Below are positions 24,708 to 33,519 of a stretch of DNA of 64,000 nucleotides, one piece after another. Under the pieces are notes generated by a model. The model was given only the letters and a program-made list of their open reading frames with translations. It was not told the DNA's origin and ran no database searches. This DNA comes from Clostridiaceae bacterium (GTDB lineage Bacteria; Bacillota; Clostridia; DSM-8532). The translations under genes were made by a program, and so were the position numbers. Location of the stretch: the NCBI GenBank assembly GCA_012840245.1, contig DULR01000034.1, positions 1 through 64,000 on the forward strand. The letters run 5' to 3'. Numbering within the stretch: position 1 is the stretch's first letter; every line of letters begins with the position of its first letter.

Positions 24708-25853
24708 CTATTTTCCGAACAGCGCATAGAATATGCCTGCGGCAACGGCCGAGCCGATGACACCTGCAACGTTCGGTCCCATGGCATGCATAAGCAGGTA
24801 GTTGCCGGGATTGGCCTTCTGGCCTTCGACCTGTGAAACTCTGGCGGCCATAGGTACGGCTGAGACTCCTGCCGAACCGATGAGAGGATTGATCTTTCCT
24901 CCAGAGATCCAGTACATGAGCTTGCCGAGCAGCAAACCACCTATAGTACTGAATGCAAATGCAGTCAGTCCAAGACCGATAATCATGAGGGTCTTAGGCT
25001 GCAGGAACTTTTCTCCTACTGCTTTTGAGCCGACCGTTATTCCAAGGAAAATCGTAACTATATTGATAAGCTCGTTCTGGGCAGTTTTGGACAATCTGTC
25101 AACAACACCCGACTCCCTTAAAAGATTTCCCAGCATGAGCATGCCTATCAGAGGCGCGACTGAAGGAAGCAGGAATGTACATAAAACAGTAACGATTATG
25201 GGGAATACGATCTTTTCCAGCTTGGAAACCTCCCTGAGCTGTTCCATCTTGACTTCCCTTTCCTTCTGAGTGGTCAGAAGTCTCATGAGAGGCGGCTGGA
25301 TCATCGGAATAAGTGCCATATATGAATAGGCGGCTATGGCTATGGCCGGAAGCAGCTCATTGGCCAGTTTTGAGGTCAGCCAGATCGCGGTGGGACCGTC
25401 GGCACCTCCTATGATACCTATGGAGGCAGCTTCTTCAGGTGTAAAGCCAAGTGCTATGGCTGCCATAAAGGCGATATATATGCCAAATTGGGCAGCAGCG
25501 CCCAGGAAAAGGCTCGAAGGCCTTGCGATCAGTGGACCGAAATCAGTCATAGCTCCTATTCCGAGGAAGATAAGCGGTGGATAGATCCCAAGTTCGATAC
25601 CCTGATACAGATAATAGAGCAAACCACCGGCCTGACCATCAGAGGGCGGAGCCAGAAGATCTGTCATGGGTAAGTTCGCCAGCAGCATTCCAAAAGCTAT
25701 AGGGAGCAGGAGCAATGGCTCGAACTTTTTGACTATCGCAAGATATATCAATACGAATGAGACTAAAAGCATCACGAGTTCCTGCCAGGTAAGGGCAGTA
25801 AATCCTGACAGCTCCCAGATTTTTCTGATTGTTTCACCTAATGAATAAGTCAT
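24708..25853 (-). CDS. oadB: Na+-transporting decarboxylase beta subunit
   Basis: 381 aa with about ten membrane segments. This subunit family (OadB/MmdB/GcdB) couples decarboxylation of carboxybiotin to Na+ export. Conserved blocks include [17 protein letters not shown] (about 96-112), [20 protein letters not shown] (about 144-163, with the essential Asp), and the C-terminal [17 protein letters not shown] (about 322-338) and [18 protein letters not shown] (about 358-375). Last gene of the four-gene minus-strand operon. Confidence 0.94.
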   Translation of the reverse strand: MTYSLGETIRKIWELSGFTALTWQELVMLLVSFVLIYLAIVKKFEPLLLLPIAFGMLLANLPMTDLLAPPSDGQAGGLLYYLYQGIELGIYPPLIFLGIGAMTDFGPLIARPSSLFLGAAAQFGIYIAFMAAIALGFTPEEAASIGIIGGADGPTAIWLTSKLANELLPAIAIAAYSYMALIPMIQPPLMRLLTTQKEREVKMEQLREVSKLEKIVFPIIVTVLCTFLLPSVAPLIGMLMLGNLLRESGVVDRLSKTAQNELINIVTIFLGITVGSKAVGEKFLQPKTLMIIGLGLTAFAFSTIGGLLLGKLMYWISGGKINPLIGSAGVSAVPMAARVSQVEGQKANPGNYLLMHAMGPNVAGVIGSAVAAGIFYALFGK

Positions 25854-25865
25854 GAATCAACCCCC

Positions 25866-26261
25866 CTACTTTATTGCCAGCAGAACATCGCCTGTCGATA
25901 CCGATGCTCCGGCTGATGTTAAGATTTCAGTTACTACACCGTCGCGGGGCGCGCTGATTTCATTCTCCATCTTCATGGCTTCAAGAATAACGAGCGTGTC
26001 ACCTCGCTTGACCGATGCTCCCGGGGAGACTTTTATGCTCAGAATGGTACCGGGCATTGGTGCCTTGACGGGCTCACCCGATATAATTCCGGGAGTAGCT
26101 GCTGCGGGAGCAGGAGCAGCTGCCGGTGCCGGAGCAGGAGCAGGAGCTGCGGCAGCCTGAGTAACTGCCGGTGCTGCCTGGGTGGTTTTGATGATCGTGG
26201 CCTGTCCTCTTTCGACTTCAACTTCATAGCTTTTTCCGTTCAAAGTTACAATATATTTCAT
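25866..26261 (-). CDS. Biotin carrier subunit (biotinyl/lipoyl domain)
   Basis: 131 aa. N-terminal short strand region, an Ala/Pro-rich flexible linker (about 30-58) and a C-terminal biotinyl domain with the EAMKMENE biotinylation motif (Lys near 97). In the pump it carries the carboxyl group from the carboxyltransferase to the membrane beta subunit. AGGAGG lies in front of its start. Equivalent to the separate gamma/biotin subunits of methylmalonyl-CoA and glutaconyl-CoA decarboxylases. Confidence 0.92.
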   Translation of the reverse strand: MKYIVTLNGKSYEVEVERGQATIIKTTQAAPAVTQAAAAPAPAPAPAAAPAPAAATPGIISGEPVKAPMPGTILSIKVSPGASVKRGDTLVILEAMKMENEISAPRDGVVTEILTSAGASVSTGDVLLAIK

Positions 26262-26283
26262 TTAAATCCTCCTCACATGATTA

Positions 26284-26592
26284 TCAGTCCAGCGCTTTTA
26301 TGCTTTTAAACTGCAGTTCTGAAAGCGGGATACCAGACTCATCGCTGACTATAGCCATGATCATGGCAGCGGTCTTTTCTTCCACGCCGATCAGTTTCAA
26401 TTCTCCGCAGGTAGCTTCAGGTACTTCTTCAGCTTCTTCAACGGGTTTTTTCTCTGCCGGTTTTTTAGGCTTGAAAGCTTCAAGCAGCTTTGATTCAAGA
26501 GAAATTACTCCGCACAGAGCGATCAGAACCACGAACACCAATCCTAAACCAAATACCAATATAATAAGACTATCAAAAAACGTCATATCCAT
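26284..26592 (-). CDS. Sodium-pump decarboxylase gamma (OadG-like) subunit
   Basis: 102 aa. One membrane helix at the N-terminus (about 7-29), a Lys/Pro/Glu-rich linker (about 40-60) and a small C-terminal domain, the layout of OadG/MmdD-type subunits that stabilise the complex. An AGGCGG site lies eight bases before a second ATG two codons downstream (26584-26586), which may be the true start. Lies between the carboxyltransferase and biotin genes. Confidence 0.82.
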   Translation of the reverse strand: MDMTFFDSLIILVFGLGLVFVVLIALCGVISLESKLLEAFKPKKPAEKKPVEEAEEVPEATCGELKLIGVEEKTAAMIMAIVSDESGIPLSELQFKSIKALD

Positions 26593-26601
26593 TACCGCCT
26601 T

Positions 26602-27978
26602 TTATATTTTTTGGATAGTATACCTGACAGTTGACGCTTTTCTTTCTTCACGTTCTTTGAAGAACTTCTCCGCGATTTGCGGGAATGCTATATAGGAAAG
26701 CACATCCTCATCGGACTCAGCCAGACTGCCAAGCTCTTTTTTCGTCTTTTCGAAGATAGGTTCCAGTGTATCGGCAAACCTTATTGTCAAAGGCTCTTCA
26801 TCACCAAGGACTTTTTTGACGAGATCCTTGTTGATCTCACCGGGAGCTTTGCCATATTCACCTTTGATATACGCCTTGACTTCTTTTGATACGTTTTTGT
26901 ATCTTTCGCCCAGAAGCACATTGGTAGCAGCCTGTACGCCCACCATCTGGCTCATTGGTGTCACCAGGGGAGGATAGCCCAGATCTTCCCTGACTCTCGG
27001 CGTTTCCTGAAGGACCTCGTCCAGTTTGTTCAAAGCATTTTGCTGTTTGAGCTGAGAAATAAGATTTGAGAGCATTCCGCCAGGGATCTGGTATACAAGG
27101 GCATCTGTCTCAGTACCCATTACATAGGGATCCAGAACACCGGACTTTAAGAACTTGTCCTTGACCGGCCTGAAAAAGTCATTGATCTCTTTAAGGACAT
27201 TTTCCTTAAGACCGGTTTCATATCCCATTTGCTTCAGGGCATAATTCATTGTTTCGGTTGCAGGCTGGGAAGTACCGCCGGAGAATACAGATATGGCAGT
27301 GTCGATACCACTGCAGCCGGCCTCGACAGCTTTTATGTATGTCATTGGCCCAAGTCCGGTGGTTGAATGGGTATGGAGAACAAGAGGAACCTTTACGGTC
27401 TCCTTAAGAGCCTTGAATAAATCATAGGCTTCCTGAGGGCCCATTATTCCTGCCATATCTTTGATGCAGATGGAATTGACACCCATTTCTTCAAGGGTTT
27501 TACCCATCTTTGCGTAGCTTTCGAGATTATGGATCGGGCTTAAGGTGTAGCAGATCGCTCCCTGAGCATGCCCGCCCCATTTAAGAGTTTCTTTTACGGC
27601 CACTTCGATATTCCTGAAATCATTCAGGGCATCAAAAATCCTTATAATGTCCATACCGTTTTTTATGGACAGCTCAACGAATTTCTTCACCACATCGTCG
27701 GGATAATGTTTGTAGCCCAACAGATTCTGACCTCTCAAAAGCATCTGGAGTTTTGTCTTTTTGACTTTGGATTTGATCTTTCTCAGTCTTTCCCAGGGAT
27801 CTTCAGACAAGTACCTCAAACATGAATCGAAGGTTGCTCCTCCCCAACACTCTATGGAGGCATAGCCTGCTTCGTCGATTTTTTCGAGGATCGTTTCAAA
27901 ATCTTCAAAAGGCATCCTGGTAGCAATAAGAGATTGGTTCGCATCTCTTAATACGGTTTCTGTAATGTTTACTTTCAC
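26602..27978 (-). CDS. oadA: Oxaloacetate decarboxylase alpha / PycB-type carboxyltransferase
   Basis: 458 aa, GTG start behind AAAGGAGAG. The TIM-barrel carboxyltransferase has TVLRDANQSLIATRM (about 9-22), LLRGQNLLGYKHY, IKDMAGIMGP (about 173-182, with the lysine that is carboxylated) and HTHSTTG (about 201-207, metal ligands). The biotin domain is on a separate gene, as in PycB-like short forms. The likely reaction is decarboxylation of oxaloacetate to pyruvate driving Na+ export; a transcarboxylase role cannot be excluded. Its promoter contains a Rex-like operator. Confidence 0.9.
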   Translation of the reverse strand: MKVNITETVLRDANQSLIATRMPFEDFETILEKIDEAGYASIECWGGATFDSCLRYLSEDPWERLRKIKSKVKKTKLQMLLRGQNLLGYKHYPDDVVKKFVELSIKNGMDIIRIFDALNDFRNIEVAVKETLKWGGHAQGAICYTLSPIHNLESYAKMGKTLEEMGVNSICIKDMAGIMGPQEAYDLFKALKETVKVPLVLHTHSTTGLGPMTYIKAVEAGCSGIDTAISVFSGGTSQPATETMNYALKQMGYETGLKENVLKEINDFFRPVKDKFLKSGVLDPYVMGTETDALVYQIPGGMLSNLISQLKQQNALNKLDEVLQETPRVREDLGYPPLVTPMSQMVGVQAATNVLLGERYKNVSKEVKAYIKGEYGKAPGEINKDLVKKVLGDEEPLTIRFADTLEPIFEKTKKELGSLAESDEDVLSYIAFPQIAEKFFKEREERKASTVRYTIQKI

Positions 27979-28000
27979 TGTTGTCTCTCCTTTCGGTAAT

Positions 28001-28029
28001 ACAATATAGTTAAAAAATTAACAATTCAA
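28001..28029 (-). promoter_or_regulatory. oadA promoter with Rex operator in the spacer
   Basis: On the minus strand TTGAAT (28029-28024) and TATTGT (28006-28001) flank a 17-base spacer. The spacer is occupied by TTGTTAATTTTTTAACTA (28024-28007), which matches the Rex consensus TTGTTAA-N4-TTAACAA at 13 of 14 defined positions. Rex is the NADH-sensing repressor of Firmicutes. Binding here would block RNA polymerase, with relief when NADH/NAD+ is high. Confidence 0.72.
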
Positions 28030-28231
28030 TCTATTATCTATTCTTTCACACATAAAACTAATCTCATAATAATTAATCTGTTGCGGTATGGTGAAAAACG
28101 CTTTGATTAATATTCTAAACAAAAATACACCTTTATACAAGTAAATATTACTATATTAATAATGTCATAATAACCCGAATGTACTGATAATGTATACTTA
28201 ATACATGACGAATCGTCCGGAAACCCTTTAA

Positions 28232-28249
28232 TTGTAGGTTTTTTAACAA
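28232..28249 (+). promoter_or_regulatory. Weaker Rex-like site upstream of rnf
   Basis: TTGTAGG-TTTT-TTAACAA has a perfect right half and a partial left half (11 of 14 consensus positions). It lies just upstream of the rnf -35 region. It may be a second, weaker Rex site or chance in AT-rich DNA. Confidence 0.35.
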
Positions 28250-28278
28250 TGTTTATTCTTTAAAAAAATCATATGCTG

Positions 28279-28321
28279 TGTTATTATAGTATAGGTTGAA
28301 ATGGAAAGATAAATTTATCTT
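28279..28321 (+). promoter_or_regulatory. rnf promoter and palindrome
   Basis: TGTTATTAT at 28279-28287 is an extended -10 element. Downstream, 28306-28321 is the perfect palindrome AAGATAAATTTATCTT, which lies in the early transcribed region and could be an operator. The -35 region is weak (TTTAAA). Confidence 0.45.
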
Positions 28322-28355
28322 CCCGGTTGACTATACATTTATTGGAGTTGGTGAA

Positions 28356-29663
28356 ATGAGTATACTTAATTTTAAAGGCGGAGTTCATCCTCCTCACACG
28401 AAAAATACCATGGAATGCGCCACAGTCAGCGTCGGCATTCCCGAAACAGTTGTTATTCCCATGGCTCAGCACATAGGCGCACCGTGTCAGACACTGGTCA
28501 AAAAAGGCGACTATGTTAAAGTAGGTCAGGTGATCGGGAATACCGAAGCTTTTGTTTCCGCACCGATCCATTCGAGCGTGTCCGGAACGGTCACTTCTGT
28601 GGATGAGAGGATCATTACGGGAAGCAGGCCTGTGGTATGTGTGGAGATAAAGCCTGACGGGCTGCAGGAGGTTTCCGAAGATATCATGCCGCCGGTGGTG
28701 GACAGCAGGGAGTCATTTATAAAGGCTGTAAGGGATTCAGGGCTTACTGGTCTTGGAGGAGCGGGATTCCCGACCCATGTGAAGCTTAATCCTCCAAAAG
28801 ATGTGAAAATAGATACCCTTATCATAAATGCCGCCGAGTGTGAACCCTATATTACATCCGACTATCGCGAGTGTATGGAGAACACCGGCAGCATAATCGA
28901 AGGCATAAATCATGTCCTGAAATGGACTGGTATACCCAGAGCACTGATCGGGATAGAGGACAATAAGCCACAGGCAATAAAAAAGCTTAGTGAAGCGGCA
29001 GCGTCGTACGGCAATATAACTGTTCACGGTCTGAAAACACGTTACCCGCAGGGCGCTGAAAAAATGCTTATAAAGTCATTAACAGGCCGGGAGGTTCCTC
29101 CGGGAAAACTGCCCCATGATGTAAGCTGTCTGGTGATGAATGTTACCAGTGTCTCTTTTATAGCAGAATATCTGAAAACCGGAATGCCGCTTGTCAAAAA
29201 GCGCATCACCGTTGACGGATCGGCTGTCAAAAACCCGGGGAATGTATATGCCCTTATCGGTACTCCGGTCAGGAACATCATTGATTTCTGCGGTGGTTTT
29301 TCGGCAGAACCGAAAAAGCTTATAATGGGCGGGCCTATGATGGGTGTGGCATTATACTCCGCCGATCTGCCCGTTATGAAATATACCAATGCCATTCTGG
29401 CTCTTGATGAAAAGGATGGGGCAATACCCGACGAATATTCGTGCATCAGGTGCGGAAGATGTGTGAAGGCATGTCCTATGAATCTTTTGCCTTATGAAAT
29501 AGACAGACTGGTCAAGGCGCATCTGCATGATGATCTTGAAAGTTTAAATATCATGGATTGCATGGAATGCGGTTCGTGTGTATTTGCATGTCCTTCAAAA
29601 CGGCTGATCGTTCAGTCCATTCGTTTAGGCAAGGACATTTTGAGAAGAGCGTCCAAGAAATAA
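28356..29663 (+). CDS. rnfC: Rnf complex subunit RnfC
   Basis: 435 aa. ATG 28356 behind TTGGAG gives the canonical start MSILNFKGGVHPPH. RnfC is the NADH-side flavin/Fe-S subunit. The NADH/FMN-type glycine motif GLGGAGFPTHVKL (about 129-141) and two [4Fe-4S] motifs CIRCGRCVKACP (about 366-377) and CMECGSCVFACP (about 405-416) are visible. First gene of rnfCDGEAB. Confidence 0.96.
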   Translation: MSILNFKGGVHPPHTKNTMECATVSVGIPETVVIPMAQHIGAPCQTLVKKGDYVKVGQVIGNTEAFVSAPIHSSVSGTVTSVDERIITGSRPVVCVEIKPDGLQEVSEDIMPPVVDSRESFIKAVRDSGLTGLGGAGFPTHVKLNPPKDVKIDTLIINAAECEPYITSDYRECMENTGSIIEGINHVLKWTGIPRALIGIEDNKPQAIKKLSEAAASYGNITVHGLKTRYPQGAEKMLIKSLTGREVPPGKLPHDVSCLVMNVTSVSFIAEYLKTGMPLVKKRITVDGSAVKNPGNVYALIGTPVRNIIDFCGGFSAEPKKLIMGGPMMGVALYSADLPVMKYTNAILALDEKDGAIPDEYSCIRCGRCVKACPMNLLPYEIDRLVKAHLHDDLESLNIMDCMECGSCVFACPSKRLIVQSIRLGKDILRRASKK

Positions 29664-29686
29664 GGAAGGGCAAGGGGGAAATAACT

Positions 29687-30643
29687 TTGGATAGCAGATT
29701 GTATATGAGTTCATCCCCGCATATAAGAAGCGGGGTCACGACTCAAAGACTGATGCTGGATGTAATAATAGCGCTGATACCGGCATCCTTTGCGGGCGTA
29801 TATTTCTTTGGCCTGAGAGCGGCTGTTCTGATAGCGGTTACGGTCATATCGTGCGTAGGTTTTGAGTACCTTATGCGTAAGGTTATGAAGAGAAATAACA
29901 CTGTTGGTGATCTGAGCGCGGCAGTAACCGGATTGCTTCTGGCTTTGAACGTGCCGCCCACATTGCCTTTATGGATGGCCGTTGTGGGCTCATTTTTCGC
30001 CATAGTTGTTGTCAAACAGCTTTTTGGCGGGATCGGCCAGAATTTTGTCAACCCGGCGCTGGCTGCCCGTGCGTTCCTGATTATATCCTACGGAACAAGG
30101 ATGACATCATGGACGCCTCCTCTGGCAAAAGCAGCCGAAATTGACGCAGCTACATTCGCCACTCCGCTGGGTGCCCTCAAAGAGGGAGGACAGCTTCCGA
30201 ACCTTCTGGACATGTTCCTCGGAAACATAGGGGGGTCAATGGGCGAAACGTCAGCTCTTGCGCTTATCATAGGCGGCATGTATCTTTTAATCCGTGGTGT
30301 CATATCATGGCATATTCCGGTCGTATATATAGGAACTGCAGGTTTGCTTGCATGGATACTTGGGCCCAACGGCCTGTTCACGGGCGAACCGCTGTTTCAT
30401 ATCCTGGCCGGCGGTCTCATGATAGGTGCGATATTTATGGCCACCGATTACACCACCAGCCCTATGACCACCAGGGGAATGGTGATCTATGCTGCGGGGT
30501 GCGGCATTTTGACCATCCTGTTCAGGCTTTATACAAATATGCCTGAGGGTGTATCCTATGCCATTCTCCTGATGAATGTGGCGGTCCCGCTCATAGACAG
30601 ATTTACAAAACCGGCAAGATTTGGAGGTAAAGCGCATGTTTAA
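29687..30643 (+). CDS. rnfD: Rnf complex subunit RnfD
   Basis: 318 aa. The frame is open into rnfC, but AAGGGGGAA at 29670-29680 selects TTG 29687, giving the usual MDSRLYMSSSPHIRSG start. Membrane subunit with about nine helices that carries a covalently bound FMN; the conserved stretch around GGxLPNLLDMFLG and the SALALIIGG block are present. It overlaps rnfG by 8 bases. Confidence 0.94.
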   Translation: MDSRLYMSSSPHIRSGVTTQRLMLDVIIALIPASFAGVYFFGLRAAVLIAVTVISCVGFEYLMRKVMKRNNTVGDLSAAVTGLLLALNVPPTLPLWMAVVGSFFAIVVVKQLFGGIGQNFVNPALAARAFLIISYGTRMTSWTPPLAKAAEIDAATFATPLGALKEGGQLPNLLDMFLGNIGGSMGETSALALIIGGMYLLIRGVISWHIPVVYIGTAGLLAWILGPNGLFTGEPLFHILAGGLMIGAIFMATDYTTSPMTTRGMVIYAAGCGILTILFRLYTNMPEGVSYAILLMNVAVPLIDRFTKPARFGGKAHV

Positions 30644-31229
30644 GGATATCGTCAAACCGGCTTTAGTTTTAGTATTGGTATGCGCCTTTATTACTGGTGC
30701 TCTTGCCTATGTCAACAGCGTTACCGAGACTATTATTGCCGAAAATGAAAGGGTCGCCGAACAGGAAAGCCTGAAAAGCGTTTACAGTGAAGCAGACAGT
30801 TTTCTTGAACCGAAGGTTGCCGGTGCGCTTAAGTCAGAAGGGCTTGAAGTCAGCGAAAGGATAGAAAAGGTGTATGAAGCTCAGAAAGACGGCCAAACCG
30901 TCGGATATGTGGTCGCTGTTTCTTCCGGAGGTTATGGAGGAAAGATAAAAATGCTCGTGGGTATAGATAACGGCTTAAACATAAAAGGCATTACCATCAC
31001 CAGCCATAATGAGACTCCCGGTCTGGGAGCGAAAGCGGCCGACAGCCCTGGATTCACAGATCAGTTTCTGGGCAAGGCTCCTGAAAAATCATACAATGTT
31101 GTGAAAAGAGCGCCGAAAGATGAAAGTGAGATCCAGGCTATAACTGCCGCGACTATCACATCCAAGGCAGTGACACGCGGTGTTGATGATGCGGTAGCTC
31201 TTGTTCGTTCAATGGCGGGAGGTGTGTAA
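30636..31229 (+). CDS. rnfG: Rnf complex subunit RnfG
   Basis: 197 aa, ATG 30636 with GGAGGT inside rnfD. One N-terminal membrane helix and an extracytoplasmic FMN-binding domain. ETPGLGAKA (about 128-136) and the FMN-attachment-type motif AITAATITSKAVT near the C-terminus (about 171-183) are seen; the threonine carries the phosphoester-bound FMN in relatives. Confidence 0.94.
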   Translation: MFKDIVKPALVLVLVCAFITGALAYVNSVTETIIAENERVAEQESLKSVYSEADSFLEPKVAGALKSEGLEVSERIEKVYEAQKDGQTVGYVVAVSSGGYGGKIKMLVGIDNGLNIKGITITSHNETPGLGAKAADSPGFTDQFLGKAPEKSYNVVKRAPKDESEIQAITAATITSKAVTRGVDDAVALVRSMAGGV

Positions 31230-31230
31230 G

Positions 31231-31914
31231 ATGGCTGAAAAGAAAAAGGCAGTATCAGTTTTATTGAATGGTTTGATAAATGAAAATCCCACTTTCAGAC
31301 TCCTTCTCGGTATGTGCCCGTCACTGGCCGTCACAACAATGGCCAAAAACGGTCTGGGAATGGGAGCAGCCGCAACATTTGTTCTGGTCGGATCGAATCT
31401 GGTTATTTCTTTAATAAGGAAAATAGTGCCCGATAAAGTCAGAATACCGGCATATATAACAGTTATAGCGGGATTCACAACCATGGTTCAGTTGCTGCTT
31501 GCAGCGTTTTTCCCTGAACTGAACAAGCAGTTGGGTATATATATTCCTTTGATCGTTGTTAACTGTATCATTTTTGCCCGTGCCGAGATGTTCGCTCAGA
31601 AAAACGGGCCGCTGCTTTCGGTGCTGGATGGTATTGGAATGGGCGCAGGATTTACTCTGGCTATAACAATCATAGGATCTGTCAGGGAGATCCTCGGAGC
31701 AGGTACATGGATGGGTATTCCGGTCACCGTTGACCTGTTTGAGCCTGCAATTATGTTCATCCTTCCGCCCGGAGGATTTTTGGCTATGGGGTTTCTGGTC
31801 GCCCTGTTCAATAAGCTGACCAGCAGGAAAAAGAAAGACAAGAATGAATGTAAGACCGGGTGCGGGATGGGCTGCCCGGGCTGCAGCCAGGCTGCTAACG
31901 GAGGTGAGGCATAA
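31231..31914 (+). CDS. rnfE: Rnf complex subunit RnfE
   Basis: 227 aa, ATG 31231 behind GGGAGGTG. Membrane subunit with six helices and the NPTFRLLLGMCPSLAVTT start characteristic of RnfE. A cysteine-rich tail (CKTGCGMGCPGCS, about 208-220) follows the last helix. Similar Cys-rich tails occur in other clostridial RnfE proteins and may be an Fe-S or metal site. Confidence 0.94.
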   Translation: MAEKKKAVSVLLNGLINENPTFRLLLGMCPSLAVTTMAKNGLGMGAAATFVLVGSNLVISLIRKIVPDKVRIPAYITVIAGFTTMVQLLLAAFFPELNKQLGIYIPLIVVNCIIFARAEMFAQKNGPLLSVLDGIGMGAGFTLAITIIGSVREILGAGTWMGIPVTVDLFEPAIMFILPPGGFLAMGFLVALFNKLTSRKKKDKNECKTGCGMGCPGCSQAANGGEA

Positions 31915-32495
31915 TGAAAGAATTATTTGCCATACTTATTGGTGCTATGCTTGTTGAAAACTTTGTTCTGTCCAAGTTTTTAGGCATCTGTCCTTTCCTT
32001 GGAGTATCGAAGAAGACCTCTACGGCCCTCGGCATGAGCGGAGCGGTTGTGTTTGTCCTCGTACTCTCCCAGGCAGTGACATGGCTTACCAATGAATATC
32101 TGCTTAAACCAAACAAGCTGGAGTATCTTCAGACAATTGCGTTTATCCTTGTGATCGCCGCACTGGTCCAGTTTGTCGAGACTGTTCTGAAAAAGATGAT
32201 ACCTTCTCTGTACAAAGCACTGGGTGTTTATCTTCCTCTGATCACAACCAATTGTGCGGTTTTAGGATCAGCGCTCATATTCGTTGAGCGTGACTATACA
32301 TTTGTAGAATCGGTCGTTTTCGGATTCGCTGCCGGACTGGGTTTCACACTGGCATTGATATTGTTCTCAGGGATCAGGGAACGCCTGGAAACAGCTGATA
32401 TCCCGGAGGCCTTCAAGGGAATGCCCATAACGCTTATAGCTGCGTCACTGGTATCCATAACATTTGTAGGTTTCGCAGGTTTGATTATTTCATAA
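31914..32495 (+). CDS. rnfA: Rnf complex subunit RnfA
   Basis: 193 aa with six membrane helices. ATG 31914 overlaps the rnfE stop by one base. ENFVLSKFLGICPFLGVSKK (about 13-32) and the TTNCAVLG block (about 107-114) carry the cysteines that bind the intramembrane Fe-S cluster together with RnfE. Confidence 0.95.
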   Translation: MKELFAILIGAMLVENFVLSKFLGICPFLGVSKKTSTALGMSGAVVFVLVLSQAVTWLTNEYLLKPNKLEYLQTIAFILVIAALVQFVETVLKKMIPSLYKALGVYLPLITTNCAVLGSALIFVERDYTFVESVVFGFAAGLGFTLALILFSGIRERLETADIPEAFKGMPITLIAASLVSITFVGFAGLIIS

Positions 32496-32511
32496 GAGGG
32501 GAGTGACATTA

Positions 32512-33339
32512 ATGAGCATATTGATACCTGTTGCTGTTATATCGGGTTTGGGACTGGTTTTCGGTCTGGGCCTTTCATATGCATCAAAGGTTTTTGAGGT
32601 AAAGGTCGACGAAAGGATCGCGAAAGTGAGAGAAATGCTCCCCGGAGCCAATTGTGGCGCATGCGGATTTTCAGGCTGCGACGGTATGGCAGAGGCAATC
32701 GTGAACGAGGGGGTCCATCCCAGCCGCTGCCCTGTGGGAGGTATTCCGGTAGTTAATGCCATAGCTGATTTCATGGGGGTCGATGAAGGCTCCATAGATG
32801 TGAAGGTAGCGAGAGTTTTGTGCCAGGGTGATTGTGACAATGCCGTTATCAAATACGACTATGTCGGGATACAGGATTGCCATGCGGCCAATGCTCTTGC
32901 ATCGGGCATGGACGCGTGCCATTACGGCTGCCTTGGCCTGGGAAGCTGCAAGAAAGTATGCCAGTTTGATGCTATAGTGGTTGAAAACGGACTGGCCAGG
33001 ATCATACCTGAGAAATGCACCGGCTGCGGAAATTGTGTCAAAGAATGTCCAAAGGCAATAATCGCACTTGTGCCTGTGCTTTCGGGCTTTACAGTCAAGT
33101 GTTCGAACCATGACAAGGGTGCGATATCCAGAAAAAACTGCAAGGTTGGCTGCATTGCCTGCCAGAAGTGTGTAAAGGTTTGCCCTGAGAGCGCTATCAC
33201 AATGAATAACAATGTGGCCGTCATAGATCCGACCAAGTGTGTGAACTGTGGAGAATGCGCTGCTGTATGCCCGCAGAAATGTATAACGAACACCATAGTC
33301 AAGCGTTCACAGCTAAATGTAAATACTGCTGTTCAATAG
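32512..33339 (+). CDS. rnfB: Rnf complex subunit RnfB
   Basis: 275 aa, ATG 32512 with AGGGGAG. It accepts electrons from reduced ferredoxin. An N-terminal helix, the cluster motif CGACGFSGCDGMAEAI (about 46-61) and several cysteine motifs (CTGCGNCVKECP, CIACQKCVKVCP, CVNCGECAAVCP) give a multi-cluster electron wire. The six genes form one operon that ends at the terminator at 33363-33392. Confidence 0.95.
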   Translation: MSILIPVAVISGLGLVFGLGLSYASKVFEVKVDERIAKVREMLPGANCGACGFSGCDGMAEAIVNEGVHPSRCPVGGIPVVNAIADFMGVDEGSIDVKVARVLCQGDCDNAVIKYDYVGIQDCHAANALASGMDACHYGCLGLGSCKKVCQFDAIVVENGLARIIPEKCTGCGNCVKECPKAIIALVPVLSGFTVKCSNHDKGAISRKNCKVGCIACQKCVKVCPESAITMNNNVAVIDPTKCVNCGECAAVCPQKCITNTIVKRSQLNVNTAVQ

Positions 33340-33362
33340 CGAACGTTTACAATACCTGAAGA

Positions 33363-33392
33363 GGGAAGGCTGAAAAAAAGCCTTCCCTTTTT
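33363..33392 (+). terminator. rnf operon terminator
   Basis: GGGAAGGCT (33363-33371) pairs with AGCCTTCCC (33379-33387), followed by TTTTT. Perfect 9-bp stem. Confidence 0.92.
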
Positions 33393-33438
33393 ATGCTTTT
33401 CTTTCTTATGCTTACTGCATAATCATAATTGTCTAATT

Positions 33439-33466
33439 GTCATTCTGAGCCAAGTGAAGGATTTTT
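33439..33466. repeat. GTCATTCTGAG repeat copy
   Basis: GTCATTCTGAGCCAAGTGAA followed by GGATTTTT matches the repeat at 32-58. A further fragment, TCACTTCGCT at about 33485-33495, is the inverse of AGCGAAGTGA in the 28-base units at 1-91. Confidence 0.55.
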
Positions 33467-33519
33467 CTTATCTTCGGTCTGTCTCACTTCGCTTCATCAG
33501 GAACAGCAAATGCACCCGG

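Larger units (their letters stand above)
27979..28355. other. Divergent oad/rnf intergenic region
   Basis: 377 AT-rich bases between two divergent energy operons. It holds the minus-strand promoter with Rex-like operator (28001-28029), a weaker Rex-like site (28232-28249), the rnf promoter (28279-28287) and a 16-base palindrome (28306-28321). The middle part, about 28050-28220, shows no feature that I can name. Confidence 0.7.
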
